The notes under the pieces are model-generated. The model was not told the origin of the DNA, made no database searches, and saw only the letters and a list, made by a program, of their open reading frames with translations. A stretch of DNA of 64,000 nucleotides from CAZLMW01 sp964560875 (GTDB lineage Bacteria > Myxococcota_A > UBA9042), in the NCBI GenBank assembly GCA_964560875.1, contig CAZLMW010000025.1, positions 1 to 64,000 of the forward strand, written 5' to 3'. Each line of letters starts with the position of its first letter. The first letter of the stretch is position 1. Below are positions 43,509-52,454 of the stretch, piece after piece. The translations under genes and the position numbers were made by a program.

Positions 43509-45809
43509 TCAGATGCCCAGTTCGGGACTCTTGGCGATCCGCATCGGTCCGAGCTTGATGAGCGCCGGCACGAGCATGAGGTCTGCCAACAGCGCGACCA
43601 CGAGCGTCATCGGTAGCATCGTCCCCATGATCTTCGTGGAGAAATAGTCGCTGGTCGCGTTGGGCAAGAAACCGATGACCAGGATCGCCGTCGTCATCAC
43701 GATGGCGCGCCCGGCGAAGAGGAACGTGCGGCTGATGGCCTCGTCGTCGTTGGCGGCGCGTTGGGCCTCGACCCGGTAGCGCGACACGAAATGGATGGTG
43801 TCATCGACGCCGATGCCGATCGCCAGCATCGCGACGGCAAGGGTGTCCGAATCGACCGGATCCCAGGCGAGCCCGACGTACCCACCCAGGGTCAGCAGCG
43901 GCAGCATGTTGGGCAACATCGACCAGAGGCCAACGCGCACGGATCGGGCCACGAACATCATCATGAACGCGATGATGGCGAACGACAGCGCCAGGCCCTG
44001 CGCCTGTCCGGCGAGGATTTCGTCGAGCCAGCTGCCCATCAAGTACCAGCCGCCGGTGACCTCCAGCTTGAGGTCGGGGCCCAGGTGTTTGGCTGCGAGG
44101 GCTCGGACCTGTCCACCGGCGCGCCGGGCCTCGCGAAACGCCGTTGTGTTCATGCGCACCGCGATGCGCAAAGACTTGCGATCGAAGTCGATCACCCGTG
44201 AAAGATCGCTGCCGCCGCCCATCTCGAAGAGCAGCAGGTACTGGGCGAACGCCTCGCGCGAGGTGGGGAGGCTGCCCTTGGGCGCATCGGCGAAGCTGTG
44301 GTGAATGCGCCGCATCAGGTCGACGAGCGACATCGCGGTGTCCACGTCCTCGAGCGCAACGACAGCGTCTTGAAAAGCCGCGACTCGCTTCATCGCGTCC
44401 GCCTCGAGGATTTGCCCGGGGCCGCTGCTGTGCACATACACCTCGAGCAGCGCGCTGCCCGAAAAGTGCCTCTCGAAGTAGCGCTGGTCGACGCGAACCA
44501 CGTTATCTTCGGCCATCCGCGCCTGCATGTCGGCGTCGATGTTCATGACGCTGATGCCGTAGAGCGAAACAGCGAGGACGACCGCCCACATCGCCACGGT
44601 GGCCACCGGTTTGTCGGTCGAAAAGCGCCGCATCGCCGCGAGGACGCGGTCGATCGAGGCGTAAGCGCGGGATTGGTCGCTCCAGCGGTGATAGTCGGGG
44701 GCCGGCAACAGCGACAACAGCACGGGCATCGCGGTCACCGCGATCAGCAGCGCGACGGCGACGCCGAACCCGAGCACGATGCCCAGCTGCCGAAACATCG
44801 GCGTTGGGACTAGCGACAGACACATGAAACCGACAAATGTCGTCATGGACGTGTAGAGGCAGGCCCGTCCGACATCGCTGGCGCTGCGGATGATCGCGTC
44901 GTGTTGGCTGTGTCCCTCGCCGAGCTCGAGCAGGTAGGCGCTGTACAGGTGAACCACGTCTGAGAAGCCGACGATCATCACCACGGCTGGGACCATCGCG
45001 AGCATCACGTTGATCTCGGGGTTGAGGAACACGGAAAACGCCACGGTCCACGAGATGGCCAGGACGCTGACCCCGCCCGTGACAAAGACCGGCAGCAGCG
45101 CGCGGAAGAGCACGAAAACAACGAGCAAAAGCGCGACGACGATGAACGGAAAGCGCGCTGTGAGGGTGCGCTTGCTCTCTTCGATCACCTCGAAAACCGT
45201 GGCGACCATGCCCGCCTTGTGCAGCTGCTCGCCCTTGATTCCGGCTTTCTCGAAGATATCGAGCATCGCCTTGATCAGCTCGGGGCCACGTTCGGCTGGC
45301 CGATCCACGTTGGGGGTCAGTTCGACCACGATGGCGATATGGCGCGCGTCGGCTGACAGCAATGTGCCGCGGATGTACTCGTCGTTTTGGAGCGCGGCGA
45401 GGACTTCGGGGGTCTTGTCCGGTTCGTCTTCAGCGGCGCGGGCGTAGCGTTTCACCTTGAGCATGCCGCCGCTCGCCCGGATCTCCTGTGCGTTGTAGAT
45501 GCTGTCGACGCGCTGCACGTCCTCGAGTTCGAGGATCGCGTCGATCGCGTTCTGCATCGCCTCGATGCGCTCCAGCGCGAGGGGCTCGTCGGCTTTGAAG
45601 CCCCAGATCAGAACTTCGTCGCTGCTGAACTCGCGCGCGAGGTCCAAGAAGCGGTGGAAGTCGGGGTTGTCCCCCATGAACATCGCGGCAAGAGACGTCG
45701 CGATGACGGCGCGGCTGGAGGTGTACCAAGCCGAAAAGACCGAGATGCCGAGCACGATCGCCAGCGTGGCGATTCGGTGGCGCAGGATAAAGCGGAACCA
45801 CGCCTGCAT
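43509..45809 (-). CDS. RND/MMPL-family exporter (HpnN-like)
   Basis: 766 residues with the duplicated RND layout: helix 1 (HRIATLAIVLGISVFSAWY), a large periplasmic loop (about 30-215), helices 2-6 (FPFIVVALLLVVFVLFRALLPV, in part; MLAMVPAVVMIVGFSDVVHLY with the conserved Asp), then the same order again in the second half (MLAIGIGVDDTIHFVSRYR, Asp-Asp). There is no TolC-type partner or membrane-fusion gene nearby, so it belongs to the MMPL/HpnN-like group that moves lipids, hopanoids or related hydrophobic molecules across the inner membrane. Placed 39 bp after the carotenoid oxygenase gene, it could export an apocarotenoid or a lipid product; this is inference. Confidence 0.88.
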   Translation of the reverse strand: MQAWFRFILRHRIATLAIVLGISVFSAWYTSSRAVIATSLAAMFMGDNPDFHRFLDLAREFSSDEVLIWGFKADEPLALERIEAMQNAIDAILELEDVQRVDSIYNAQEIRASGGMLKVKRYARAAEDEPDKTPEVLAALQNDEYIRGTLLSADARHIAIVVELTPNVDRPAERGPELIKAMLDIFEKAGIKGEQLHKAGMVATVFEVIEESKRTLTARFPFIVVALLLVVFVLFRALLPVFVTGGVSVLAISWTVAFSVFLNPEINVMLAMVPAVVMIVGFSDVVHLYSAYLLELGEGHSQHDAIIRSASDVGRACLYTSMTTFVGFMCLSLVPTPMFRQLGIVLGFGVAVALLIAVTAMPVLLSLLPAPDYHRWSDQSRAYASIDRVLAAMRRFSTDKPVATVAMWAVVLAVSLYGISVMNIDADMQARMAEDNVVRVDQRYFERHFSGSALLEVYVHSSGPGQILEADAMKRVAAFQDAVVALEDVDTAMSLVDLMRRIHHSFADAPKGSLPTSREAFAQYLLLFEMGGGSDLSRVIDFDRKSLRIAVRMNTTAFREARRAGGQVRALAAKHLGPDLKLEVTGGWYLMGSWLDEILAGQAQGLALSFAIIAFMMMFVARSVRVGLWSMLPNMLPLLTLGGYVGLAWDPVDSDTLAVAMLAIGIGVDDTIHFVSRYRVEAQRAANDDEAISRTFLFAGRAIVMTTAILVIGFLPNATSDYFSTKIMGTMLPMTLVVALLADLMLVPALIKLGPMRIAKSPELGI

Positions 45810-45848
45810 GACGCGACGATGCGGGATTGTTGGTGGCTGGGCAAGCCG

Positions 45849-47336
45849 TCAGCGCGCGGCGAGGAAGTTGCCGTGAAAGGTCATCGGGACGTGGTGGTCG
45901 AAATGGCAGCGGGCGAGCGCTTCACGGCTGGGATCGGCGGCGTCGAGTACGGCGACGTGGCTGGTGTCGATGACCGGATCGTAGACGAGCGTCAGCAACC
46001 AGCCGTCGTCTTCGGCGGTCGCGCCGGGTCGCGGCACGAACACGGGTTCGCTGGGCCAGCAACCGGGGCGAGATTGGCTCGCGATGGCGTCTCCCGTCTG
46101 TGAATCGACCTTGATGATGCGCTCGTCGGCGAAGTCACCCGCGTCGCCCTGGCACATCCACACGTACCGGTGCGCCCTGCCCTCGACGCGCGGATTGACG
46201 CGCGCGAACTCGCCGTAGACTTCGCCCACATCGGTGGTGGTCATCGTCTTGGCCGACAAATCGATCCGGCATTGTGCGTAGCGCCCTTTGTAGTCTCCGC
46301 GCGGATTCGTGGGCCGTGTCGTCGCGTCGTTGCCGGCGTGGATTAGATCGCCGACGCCCTGCATCGAGTCGAAGTTGTCGTAACGGCACAGGTCGAAGCG
46401 AATCGTCCCGTCGTCCGTCGAAAAGCCGTTGCCGAAGTGCCAGACCCAGAACGGATCGGCCTCAAAACGCGTGACGTTGGCTGGGTCATCGAGCGGCACG
46501 ACGACAACTTCCATGCCGAGATCTGGCCGCCAAGCGAATGTCTTGTGGGCTGGTCGCATCATCGCGAGCGCTCGCCAGACGTTGATCTTCACCGGTGAGA
46601 TGAGGGCCACGAGGTGGTTTTCGGTGGCGACGAAGTCGTGAATCATCGTCGGAAAACGCAGGGCAACCGTGCTGATCCGGCGCGCCGGTCGCTGCGCATG
46701 CCACGCGTAGAAATCCAGGTGCGACGTGACGCCGTAGCGCACGCCGATATTGAAGACCGTGTCGAGCGCGTCGACCCGATGCGGATGGGCGGAAAACGGG
46801 CCCACGACAGCCCCGCCGAGATCGGTTTCGCCGATGGTTTGCAGCGTGTCGGGATCGAGCTCGTAGGGTTTGCCGACTTCCATCAGCGCAAAGAGTCGCC
46901 CCTGCCACGGCAAGACATTCGTATTCGCCGCGTTTTTGATCTTGCCAGTCCATGCCTTGCTGATGCGCGACCACAACGGGGCCGACCAGCCATAGCGAAG
47001 TCCCCCTGCCGCGCGCTCTTCCAGCAGTCCGTCGGTTTGCACGAGCGCAGCCGCGCCCTCTGCTCGTCCGTCGCCGAAACGAACGGCAACCACGCCCCCG
47101 TCGCCTTCGAACCAGTGGCTGTACACATCTCCAAACGGTGCGACCTGCATGGCCCCGTTTCGATACAGCGTGCCCTGCAGCCCAGCGGGGAGTTCGCCCT
47201 CGATCCGCAGCTGCTCGAATCCGTGTTCGCGCGGCAGGTTGCGCATGACCGACGTCCAGTCCCGGTTCGGATCGCCCGTCTGGGCATCGGTGTTGGTGGT
47301 CGACGAGGACTTTTTTTGCATGGCGTCGAAGGGCAT
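45849..47336 (-). CDS. Carotenoid cleavage oxygenase (RPE65/CCD family)
   Basis: 495 residues. The family pattern is complete: GTLYRNGAMQVAPFG, SHWFEGDGGVVAVRF, FSAHPHRVD, MIHDFVATENHLVAL, FWVWHFGNGFS and the final HHVPMTFHGNF, which supply the four iron-binding histidines of the seven-bladed propeller. These non-heme iron enzymes cleave carotenoids, apocarotenoids or stilbenes with O2. ATG 47336 has GGGAGAG five bases upstream; the longer frame to 47537 is discarded. Directly divergent is a TetR gene with a palindrome in between, so the enzyme is probably under its control. The downstream RND exporter could handle the cleavage product. Confidence 0.93.
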   Translation of the reverse strand: MPFDAMQKKSSSTTNTDAQTGDPNRDWTSVMRNLPREHGFEQLRIEGELPAGLQGTLYRNGAMQVAPFGDVYSHWFEGDGGVVAVRFGDGRAEGAAALVQTDGLLEERAAGGLRYGWSAPLWSRISKAWTGKIKNAANTNVLPWQGRLFALMEVGKPYELDPDTLQTIGETDLGGAVVGPFSAHPHRVDALDTVFNIGVRYGVTSHLDFYAWHAQRPARRISTVALRFPTMIHDFVATENHLVALISPVKINVWRALAMMRPAHKTFAWRPDLGMEVVVVPLDDPANVTRFEADPFWVWHFGNGFSTDDGTIRFDLCRYDNFDSMQGVGDLIHAGNDATTRPTNPRGDYKGRYAQCRIDLSAKTMTTTDVGEVYGEFARVNPRVEGRAHRYVWMCQGDAGDFADERIIKVDSQTGDAIASQSRPGCWPSEPVFVPRPGATAEDDGWLLTLVYDPVIDTSHVAVLDAADPSREALARCHFDHHVPMTFHGNFLAAR

Positions 47337-47423
47337 CGTGCTCTCCCGAATCGATGGAGTTGTGGCCGGCAGGAAGTTGCGTCGGCAATGTAAGCGCTGA
47401 TAACATTCGCAGCGACGACCTTG

Positions 47424-47448
47424 CAATGCCCGGTGCCGACGGGCATTG
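47424..47448. promoter_or_regulatory. 25-bp palindrome, candidate TetR operator
   Basis: CAATGCCCG (47424-47432) and CGGGCATTG (47440-47448) are perfect nine-base inverted arms around GTGCCGA. It lies between the divergent carotenoid oxygenase and TetR genes, 65 bp before the TetR ATG and 87 bp before the oxygenase ATG. A weaker repeat AATGT-N11-ACATT is at 47387-47407. Size and symmetry suit a TetR dimer site. Confidence 0.6.
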
Positions 47449-47513
47449 GAGCAAAGGGGTCGGGTCGCCCCGCCGAAGCGACAGACAAAGACCGTACAGC
47501 TACGAGGGAAACG

Positions 47514-48188
47514 ATGAACCGGCCCAGCTATCACCACGGCAACCTCCGCGCGGCTCTCGTCGCCGCGGGCACCGAACTCATCGCCGAGTCGGGCGTCGAA
47601 GCGGTCAATATGCGCGAACTGGCGCGTCGGGCTGGGGTGTCATCGGCGGCGCCGTATCGCCATTTCGCGGACAAGGACACGCTGCTCGCGGCCATCGCCG
47701 CCCAGGGTTTTGAGCGCCTCGTCGATCGCATGCGGGAAGTGGTCGCTGATGCCGACGATGCGTCGGAGGGGTTCGCGCGCCAGGGGATGGCGTTCAGCAC
47801 GTTCGCGATCGCCAACCCCGCGCATTTTCGGGTGATGTATCTGCCGCACCTGCACGACGAAGAGCGGTTTCCGGACGTCGTTGCGCTGTCGCAGGAGGCA
47901 ACTGGGCTGCTGTTCGGTCAGATCAAGGCCGCGCAACAGGCTGGGTTGGTTGCCAACTTCGATGTGCAACATATCGCGCTGGCCGCGCTCGCCCTCGTCT
48001 ACGGCACCGCCCGTCTCTTCGTCGATGGCGTGATCCCCGATTCGGACCCTTGCATCGCGCAGCAGGTGACCGCCGCGGTGATCGAGGTCATGGGCAAAGG
48101 CATCGCGCCGCGGGCTGGCCAGGACTCCGAGCGCCCTCAATCCATCGCGACGATCCAGGCGCGCCTGATGCCCTTCGCGGGCGAGTGA
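47514..48188 (+). CDS. TetR-family transcriptional regulator with WHG-type ligand domain
   Basis: 224 residues. The start YHHGNLRAALVAAGTELIAESG and the helix-turn-helix NMRELARRAGVSSAAPYRHFADKDTLL (quoted in parts: YHHGNLR, RELARRAGVSSAAPYRHF) belong to the subgroup with a WHG/TetR_C_33 domain, whose mark is the FAIANPAHFRVMYLPHL region. ATG 47514 is preceded by GAGGGA. Divergent from the carotenoid oxygenase gene, it most likely controls that gene and itself through the palindrome at 47424-47448. The effector may be a carotenoid-derived compound, but this is a guess. Its stop lies three bases from the convergent pyroglutamyl peptidase gene. Confidence 0.92.
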   Translation: MNRPSYHHGNLRAALVAAGTELIAESGVEAVNMRELARRAGVSSAAPYRHFADKDTLLAAIAAQGFERLVDRMREVVADADDASEGFARQGMAFSTFAIANPAHFRVMYLPHLHDEERFPDVVALSQEATGLLFGQIKAAQQAGLVANFDVQHIALAALALVYGTARLFVDGVIPDSDPCIAQQVTAAVIEVMGKGIAPRAGQDSERPQSIATIQARLMPFAGE

Positions 48189-48191
48189 GTG

Positions 48192-48839
48192 TCAGGCGAT
48201 CGGCCCGGTGATTCGTCCCGTGAGCTGGTCGGTGAGCGCCAGCAGGACAACGCGGGTCGCCAGGACGAGATCGTCCAGCTGCCAGGTCATGCCACCGACC
48301 GAGCGCGGTTTGCCCGGCATCGGCAGGTGCACAAACAGCGTCAGGGGACGTGGATCGAGGCGTTCCGCGATCTCGAGCGCGGCAAAGTAGGTGCTGTTGC
48401 AGACGTAGCGGCCGGCGTCGTCTGAGACGCGGGCGGGCAGACCATGGCGTCGAATTCTGGCTGCGATTGCGCCGGTGGCGATGCTCGATTCCAGTTTGTC
48501 TGCGATTCCAAATCCGCAATGACAGCGTTCACCCATCGGCAGGACGTTGTCGACGTCGGGGCGCGACGCAGTTCGTTCGTTGGCCGCCAGCCGTTCGACG
48601 CGGATCTCGGTCGCGTTGACCGCCACGCCGAGGTGAAGGCCGATCGCAGGCCGCATTTCGCTGTAGCTGCGTTGAATGCAAGCCGCTGCACGTTCGAAGG
48701 AAACCGGCAGCGTCGTCGACCGGATCGCAAACCCCGGCCGGCGTCGACCGTCGAGCGCGGTCGCGACGCGCGCCGTGGGGTTGTCATCGACCCCTGGAAA
48801 AGGGCCAAAACCGGTCAGCCAAATGGTCCGTGTCGTCAC
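48192..48839 (-). CDS. pcp: Pyroglutamyl-peptidase I-like (C15) protein
   Basis: 215 residues, the usual size of Pcp. The fold is recognisable from WLTGFGPFPGVDDNPTARVA, LGVAVNATEIRVERLAANE, SDDAGRYVCNSTYFAAL (nucleophilic Cys) and VHLPMPG (His). The enzyme removes N-terminal pyroglutamate from peptides. Sequence identity to classical Pcp appears modest, so the substrate could differ. GTG 48839 has TATCAT six bases upstream and no ribosome site, another leaderless-type start. Confidence 0.87.
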   Translation of the reverse strand: MTTRTIWLTGFGPFPGVDDNPTARVATALDGRRRPGFAIRSTTLPVSFERAAACIQRSYSEMRPAIGLHLGVAVNATEIRVERLAANERTASRPDVDNVLPMGERCHCGFGIADKLESSIATGAIAARIRRHGLPARVSDDAGRYVCNSTYFAALEIAERLDPRPLTLFVHLPMPGKPRSVGGMTWQLDDLVLATRVVLLALTDQLTGRITGPIA

Positions 48840-48845
48840 ATCGCC

Positions 48846-48851
48846 ATGATA
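48846..48851 (-). promoter_or_regulatory. -10-like TATCAT six bases before GTG 48839 (leaderless geometry)
   Basis: On the minus strand TATCAT, GGCGAT, GTG. The hexamer is the same as at 21080-21085, with identical spacing to the start codon. Confidence 0.45.
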
Positions 48852-48893
48852 CCGTAGCCGCGCGCGGGTCGACGAAAACTTCGCGAGGTTCCG

Positions 48894-49946
48894 TTGAAGC
48901 TTTCAAGGTTATTGCGGTTTTCTTCGTCGTACGCGGCGGGCCACGAGCTCCGCGGGGTTGGGTTGAACCTGACTCGGCGGTGCAACCTGTCGTGCAGCTA
49001 CTGCCGCATTGTCGACAACAGCAAGGCCAAGGCGCGACGCGAACTGTCGGTGGCCCAGTGGCGCGATGTCATCGATCGGTTTGTGAAGCATAAGCACGCA
49101 CATTTTATCTTTACCGGCGGAGAACCAACGCTTTTTCGCGGTCTGCCAGATCTCGTGGACCACGCCTCCAAGCGGGCGCTGACGTCGATGATCTCGCACA
49201 CGGGGCTGTTGGATGACGCGCTGTTCGACCGACTGCGAAACCTCGACTTCCTGTGCATGTCCTTCGATACGATGCGCGGCGCGGCCCGTCCAAACGATGC
49301 CGATGGCTTGCAAAAGGACCCAAGCCAGCGCCTCGCCTATCTCGCCGGGAAATGCCGCGCACACAGCATCGAATTGAGCGCGATCGTCACGGTAACTTCT
49401 CGAAACGTAGATGAAATTGTGCCGATCGCCGAGCTCCTCGATAGCCATGGTGTCGCCGTGCAGATGTCGCTGATTCACTCCGATCCAGGTCACTGGGATT
49501 TCCGCAACCACACGCCCGGGCTCGAGTTCCGCACTGCTGAGCAGCACGCCGCACTCTCTGCGCTCGCCGAGACGCTCATCGGGATGCGCAAACGCGGCGT
49601 GAACATCGCCGAATCCGAAGCGTGGCTGCGCGCGATGCCCGAGTACGCCGCCGGACGCTTCGAGATCGACTGTCCCGCCGCCGATCCGTTCGTCACCGTG
49701 GACTACGACGGCCGCATCAAGGCGTGCCACGACACACCGGCATCGGACGTCAGCGCGCTGGAGTTCACCGATATCCGCGCGATGCGTCGCGAGGTCCGGA
49801 CGACGGTCAAGCCCGGCTGCAACTGCTTGTACGACTGCTATTTCGAAGCCCGCCGCGGCCCGGCAGCCGATCTTCAGCGGTTCGCGCGACGCATTCGCAC
49901 AACGGCCATGGCGTCGGTCCGAGGGGCATCAAGCGCTTTGGGTTGA
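48894..49946 (+). CDS. Radical SAM protein with C-terminal cysteine cluster
   Basis: 350 residues. The radical SAM cluster motif is RRCNLSCSYC (C-x3-C-x2-C) after the strand GVGLNLT; SAM-binding features include FTGGEPTLF and MSFDTMRG. The C-terminus has further cysteines (DCPAADPFVTVDYDGRIKACHD and CNCLYDCYFEARRG), as in SPASM/twitch auxiliary-cluster proteins. The YDGRIKACHD phrase is close to that of HpnH/MoaA-like and peptide-modifying enzymes. The substrate is unknown. The TTG start at 48894 has GAGGTT eight bases upstream. It converges on, and overlaps by 18 bp, the UbiV-like gene. Confidence 0.9.
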   Translation: MKLSRLLRFSSSYAAGHELRGVGLNLTRRCNLSCSYCRIVDNSKAKARRELSVAQWRDVIDRFVKHKHAHFIFTGGEPTLFRGLPDLVDHASKRALTSMISHTGLLDDALFDRLRNLDFLCMSFDTMRGAARPNDADGLQKDPSQRLAYLAGKCRAHSIELSAIVTVTSRNVDEIVPIAELLDSHGVAVQMSLIHSDPGHWDFRNHTPGLEFRTAEQHAALSALAETLIGMRKRGVNIAESEAWLRAMPEYAAGRFEIDCPAADPFVTVDYDGRIKACHDTPASDVSALEFTDIRAMRREVRTTVKPGCNCLYDCYFEARRGPAADLQRFARRIRTTAMASVRGASSALG

Positions 49947-50714
49947 CGCGATCACGCGTGCGGCCGCGATGAGCTCTTCTTCGCCGAGTTTCAGGTCAAA
50001 GAGCGTGGCGCGCGTGGCACCCGGGATGTCGCCGAGCATGTCGAGCAGGTCGATGCGGCGCTCCGTGACGAGGGCTCGACCGACCAGGTGCACGAGCTCA
50101 CTTTCCATCTCGAGGCGTTTGGGGACCGCGCAGGAGAAATCGCATGCGCTCGGCAGGTCGCCGCAATGCACGCAGAACGTGGAGCAGCTCAGCAGCATGT
50201 GTCCGTACGCGATCACGTCGCGGGCGATGTTGGCGTCGGCTTCGAGCAGCGAGCGGCGCAGAAATCGGGGACGAACGTACGCGACGGGGGCGATGGCCTG
50301 CGCGACCTCGGCGGCTGCGGGGTTGGCGATGTCGGCGTGAAGCACGTGCGTCTTTGCTGGCGCGCTCTCCGCCAAGCGCGCGAGAAACCCGATGTCGCCG
50401 CAGATCCACCCGTCGACGTCGTCCTGCAGCGCTTCGCAGAGCCGCCACAAAGCCGCCCATTCGCCCTGTTTGACGGTCACCGGTAGCTGCAGAAGAAGCG
50501 CTCGACCTGCGCCGCGAACGTGGTCGCGCAGTCGTCGCCAACCGCCGCGCGCCGCCGCGTCGCCAAGCATGTGTTCGAGGCGAAACGTGCACGACGGATC
50601 GCCGATAACCACCGTATCGAGCGCGCCGCGGATCGATGCGTCCAGATCAAATCGATCGAGTATCGAGCGGGCGCGCCCGTAATCGAAGTTGAGGGCCTGG
50701 TAGGTGAGCTTCAC
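49929..50714 (-). CDS. UbiV-like U32 (peptidase-family) Fe-S protein
   Basis: 261 residues. A small U32-family TIM-barrel-like protein: VVIGDPSCTFR, LLLQLPVTVKQGEW, VLHADIANPAAAE, ARDVIAYGHMLLSCSTFCVHCG, with a cysteine cluster CSTFCVHCGDLPSACDFSC and a terminal EEELIAAARVI helix. In E. coli UbiV forms a heterodimer with UbiU, each holding a [4Fe-4S] cluster, for oxygen-independent hydroxylation in ubiquinone synthesis. Order and size here (large UbiU-like first, 18 bp, then small UbiV-like) fit that pair, but the UbiT partner is not present, so a different hydroxylation or tRNA/peptide role is possible. Confidence 0.78.
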   Translation of the reverse strand: MKLTYQALNFDYGRARSILDRFDLDASIRGALDTVVIGDPSCTFRLEHMLGDAAARGGWRRLRDHVRGAGRALLLQLPVTVKQGEWAALWRLCEALQDDVDGWICGDIGFLARLAESAPAKTHVLHADIANPAAAEVAQAIAPVAYVRPRFLRRSLLEADANIARDVIAYGHMLLSCSTFCVHCGDLPSACDFSCAVPKRLEMESELVHLVGRALVTERRIDLLDMLGDIPGATRATLFDLKLGEEELIAAARVIASTQSA

Positions 50715-50732
50715 GCGGACGTCACATTCGCT

Positions 50733-51833
50733 TCAGGGCAACGGCCCACGCCACATCGGTACGGGATCCTGGCCACTGCCAACACCGCGCGCGGCCGCCG
50801 CTTTCAGCTGGTCGAGCATTGCAGTGCCGCCGCCGGTCTGCAGGCCATTGGCGATCGTGTCGGCCGCGAACCGCAGCGCGTTTTCGACACCCGGGGATGC
50901 ATGCTGGTCGCGCGTGTAATCGCCTTCGACGTAGCGTCCGTCGGTCACTTCGAAGCCGAGAGCCTGGTTGTGCAGCGCCCGCGTCCAGCGCTGCGCGACG
51001 GTGTATCGCTCGCCGCGTGTTCGGCACGCCTTGGCGTGGTCGATCGCCTCCCGAAAAACGGAGGTCACGGCGCGAACGAACGCTTCGGACCGGTGCCGAC
51101 CCTCGATTTTAAGAACATCGATCCCGTAATGAAGACATAGCGGAAGATAGCGAAGAATCGCGTAGTACTTCATAAATATGGGGCGCTCGCCGAAACGCTG
51201 GGCCTCGGTGTCTGCGGCCTCGTCCACCGCGCTGGGTGAACCTGGTCCGGGCAAGACGCGGACCTTCTGAGCGCAGTGCACGTTGCATGGGCTGCCCGAC
51301 CAGTGGTCGCCCATGTAGCAAACAGAATCGCGGGCGTTGCACATGTAGCCGTACGCGAACAGCTCCACTTCCACGCCAGCCTCGGCGATGGCGGCGGCTT
51401 CGAGGAGCGTCGTGTCGCGGTCGAGCACGACACGATGGGCGCCGATCGCGGCGAGATGGCGGGCTGTCTCGCGGTTTGTGCACTGGCCCTGGACCGAAAA
51501 TGTGATCCGCAGTCCCGGGTGGTTTTCGGCCGTCCAGCTCAGCAGCCCGGGATCGGCCACGATGACGCCGGTGATGCCCTGCCCTGCCACGCGATCGATG
51601 CGCTCTTTGACGGCGGCAAGCTCCGCCGGCGGGTACGACGAATTGAACGTCAGCAACACATCGGCGCGTGTCTTGGCCGCGGAAACCAGCGCGCGAAGCT
51701 CATCGAGATCGAGGTTGCGGCACTGGCTGCGTTGATGTGGCAGGTCGGAAAAACCCACGTAGACGGAGTCGGCGCCCGCGTCGATGGCGGCAAGCGCGCT
51801 CGATAGGGATCCTGCAGGCGCGTTCAAGAGCAT
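50733..51833 (-). CDS. UbiU-like U32 (peptidase-family) Fe-S protein
   Basis: 366 residues. Begins LLNAPAGSLSSALAAIDAGADSVYVGFSD, quoted in part as NAPAGSLSSALAAIDAGAD and VYVGFSD, the standard U32 start. Further signatures are FSVQGQCTNRETARHL, VELFAYGYMCNARDSVCYMGD, SPCNVHCAQKVRV and VLKIEGRHRSEAFV. The four conserved cysteines (MC, VC, PC, HC) are those expected to bind [4Fe-4S] in UbiU and its relatives. ATG 51833 is preferred to GTG 51899 because the family begins directly at this strand and the upstream extension is not conserved in character. It precedes the UbiV-like gene by 18 bp and is divergent from the thioesterase gene. Confidence 0.82.
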   Translation of the reverse strand: MLLNAPAGSLSSALAAIDAGADSVYVGFSDLPHQRSQCRNLDLDELRALVSAAKTRADVLLTFNSSYPPAELAAVKERIDRVAGQGITGVIVADPGLLSWTAENHPGLRITFSVQGQCTNRETARHLAAIGAHRVVLDRDTTLLEAAAIAEAGVEVELFAYGYMCNARDSVCYMGDHWSGSPCNVHCAQKVRVLPGPGSPSAVDEAADTEAQRFGERPIFMKYYAILRYLPLCLHYGIDVLKIEGRHRSEAFVRAVTSVFREAIDHAKACRTRGERYTVAQRWTRALHNQALGFEVTDGRYVEGDYTRDQHASPGVENALRFAADTIANGLQTGGGTAMLDQLKAAAARGVGSGQDPVPMWRGPLP

Positions 51834-51995
51834 GGCAGCGTTGGCCTCGGGGTGTGGAAGATCGCCCACCGGCCTATACTGCACGTCCGGTTGCCGCACT
51901 CAAAGCGCCACCGGCCCGCTCGCCCCACCATTTGAGCCCCGCACGGCGCCGTCCTGGCCGTGGTCGGTCGCTCGCATCGAACCGGCTTTCCCGCC

Positions 51996-52448
51996 ATGAC
52001 CGACGTCACACGCGACCGCAACGCTTACCGATTCCACACCGAGGTGCGCGTGCGTCTCAGCGAGACCGACGCTGTAGGAATCGTCTTCTTCGGCAGCTAC
52101 TCCACATACATGGACGTCGGTCGGATGGACTACCTGGAAAACCTCGGCCTGACGCGGCTGGGTGGGGCGGTTCGTGACCTGATCCCGGGCGCTGTGGTGG
52201 CGTCGTCGGCGCAATTTCACCGGCCGGCTCGCTACAATGATGTGCTGGAGCTGAATGTGCGCGTCTCGCGGCTTGGGACGACCAGCTATACGTTCCACTT
52301 TCTCATCGCGAACAAACGCTCGGCGGAGACCGTGGCCACCGGGGCGCTGACGCTTGTTTGGCTGGACGACGACTTCAAACCGACGTCGCTCCCCGAGGAA
52401 TTTCGCGACGCGATCGTCGGCTTCGAGGGCACCAACATCGACGCCTGA
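51996..52448 (+). CDS. Acyl-CoA thioesterase of the 4-hydroxybenzoyl-CoA/YbgC hotdog family
   Basis: 150 residues, single hotdog domain. The family pattern is VRLSETDAVGIVFFGSYSTYMDVGRMDYLEN (in parts: SETDAVGIVFFGSYSTYMD), with the catalytic Asp region ETDAVG, followed by SSAQFHRPARYNDVLELNVRV and a closing strand. These enzymes hydrolyse short or aromatic acyl-CoA esters. It is divergent from the U32 pair and converges, six bases away, on the SDR gene. The substrate is not inferable. ATG 51996 is preferred over 51960 by family length. Confidence 0.88.
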   Translation: MTDVTRDRNAYRFHTEVRVRLSETDAVGIVFFGSYSTYMDVGRMDYLENLGLTRLGGAVRDLIPGAVVASSAQFHRPARYNDVLELNVRVSRLGTTSYTFHFLIANKRSAETVATGALTLVWLDDDFKPTSLPEEFRDAIVGFEGTNIDA

Positions 52449-52454
52449 CGCCGA

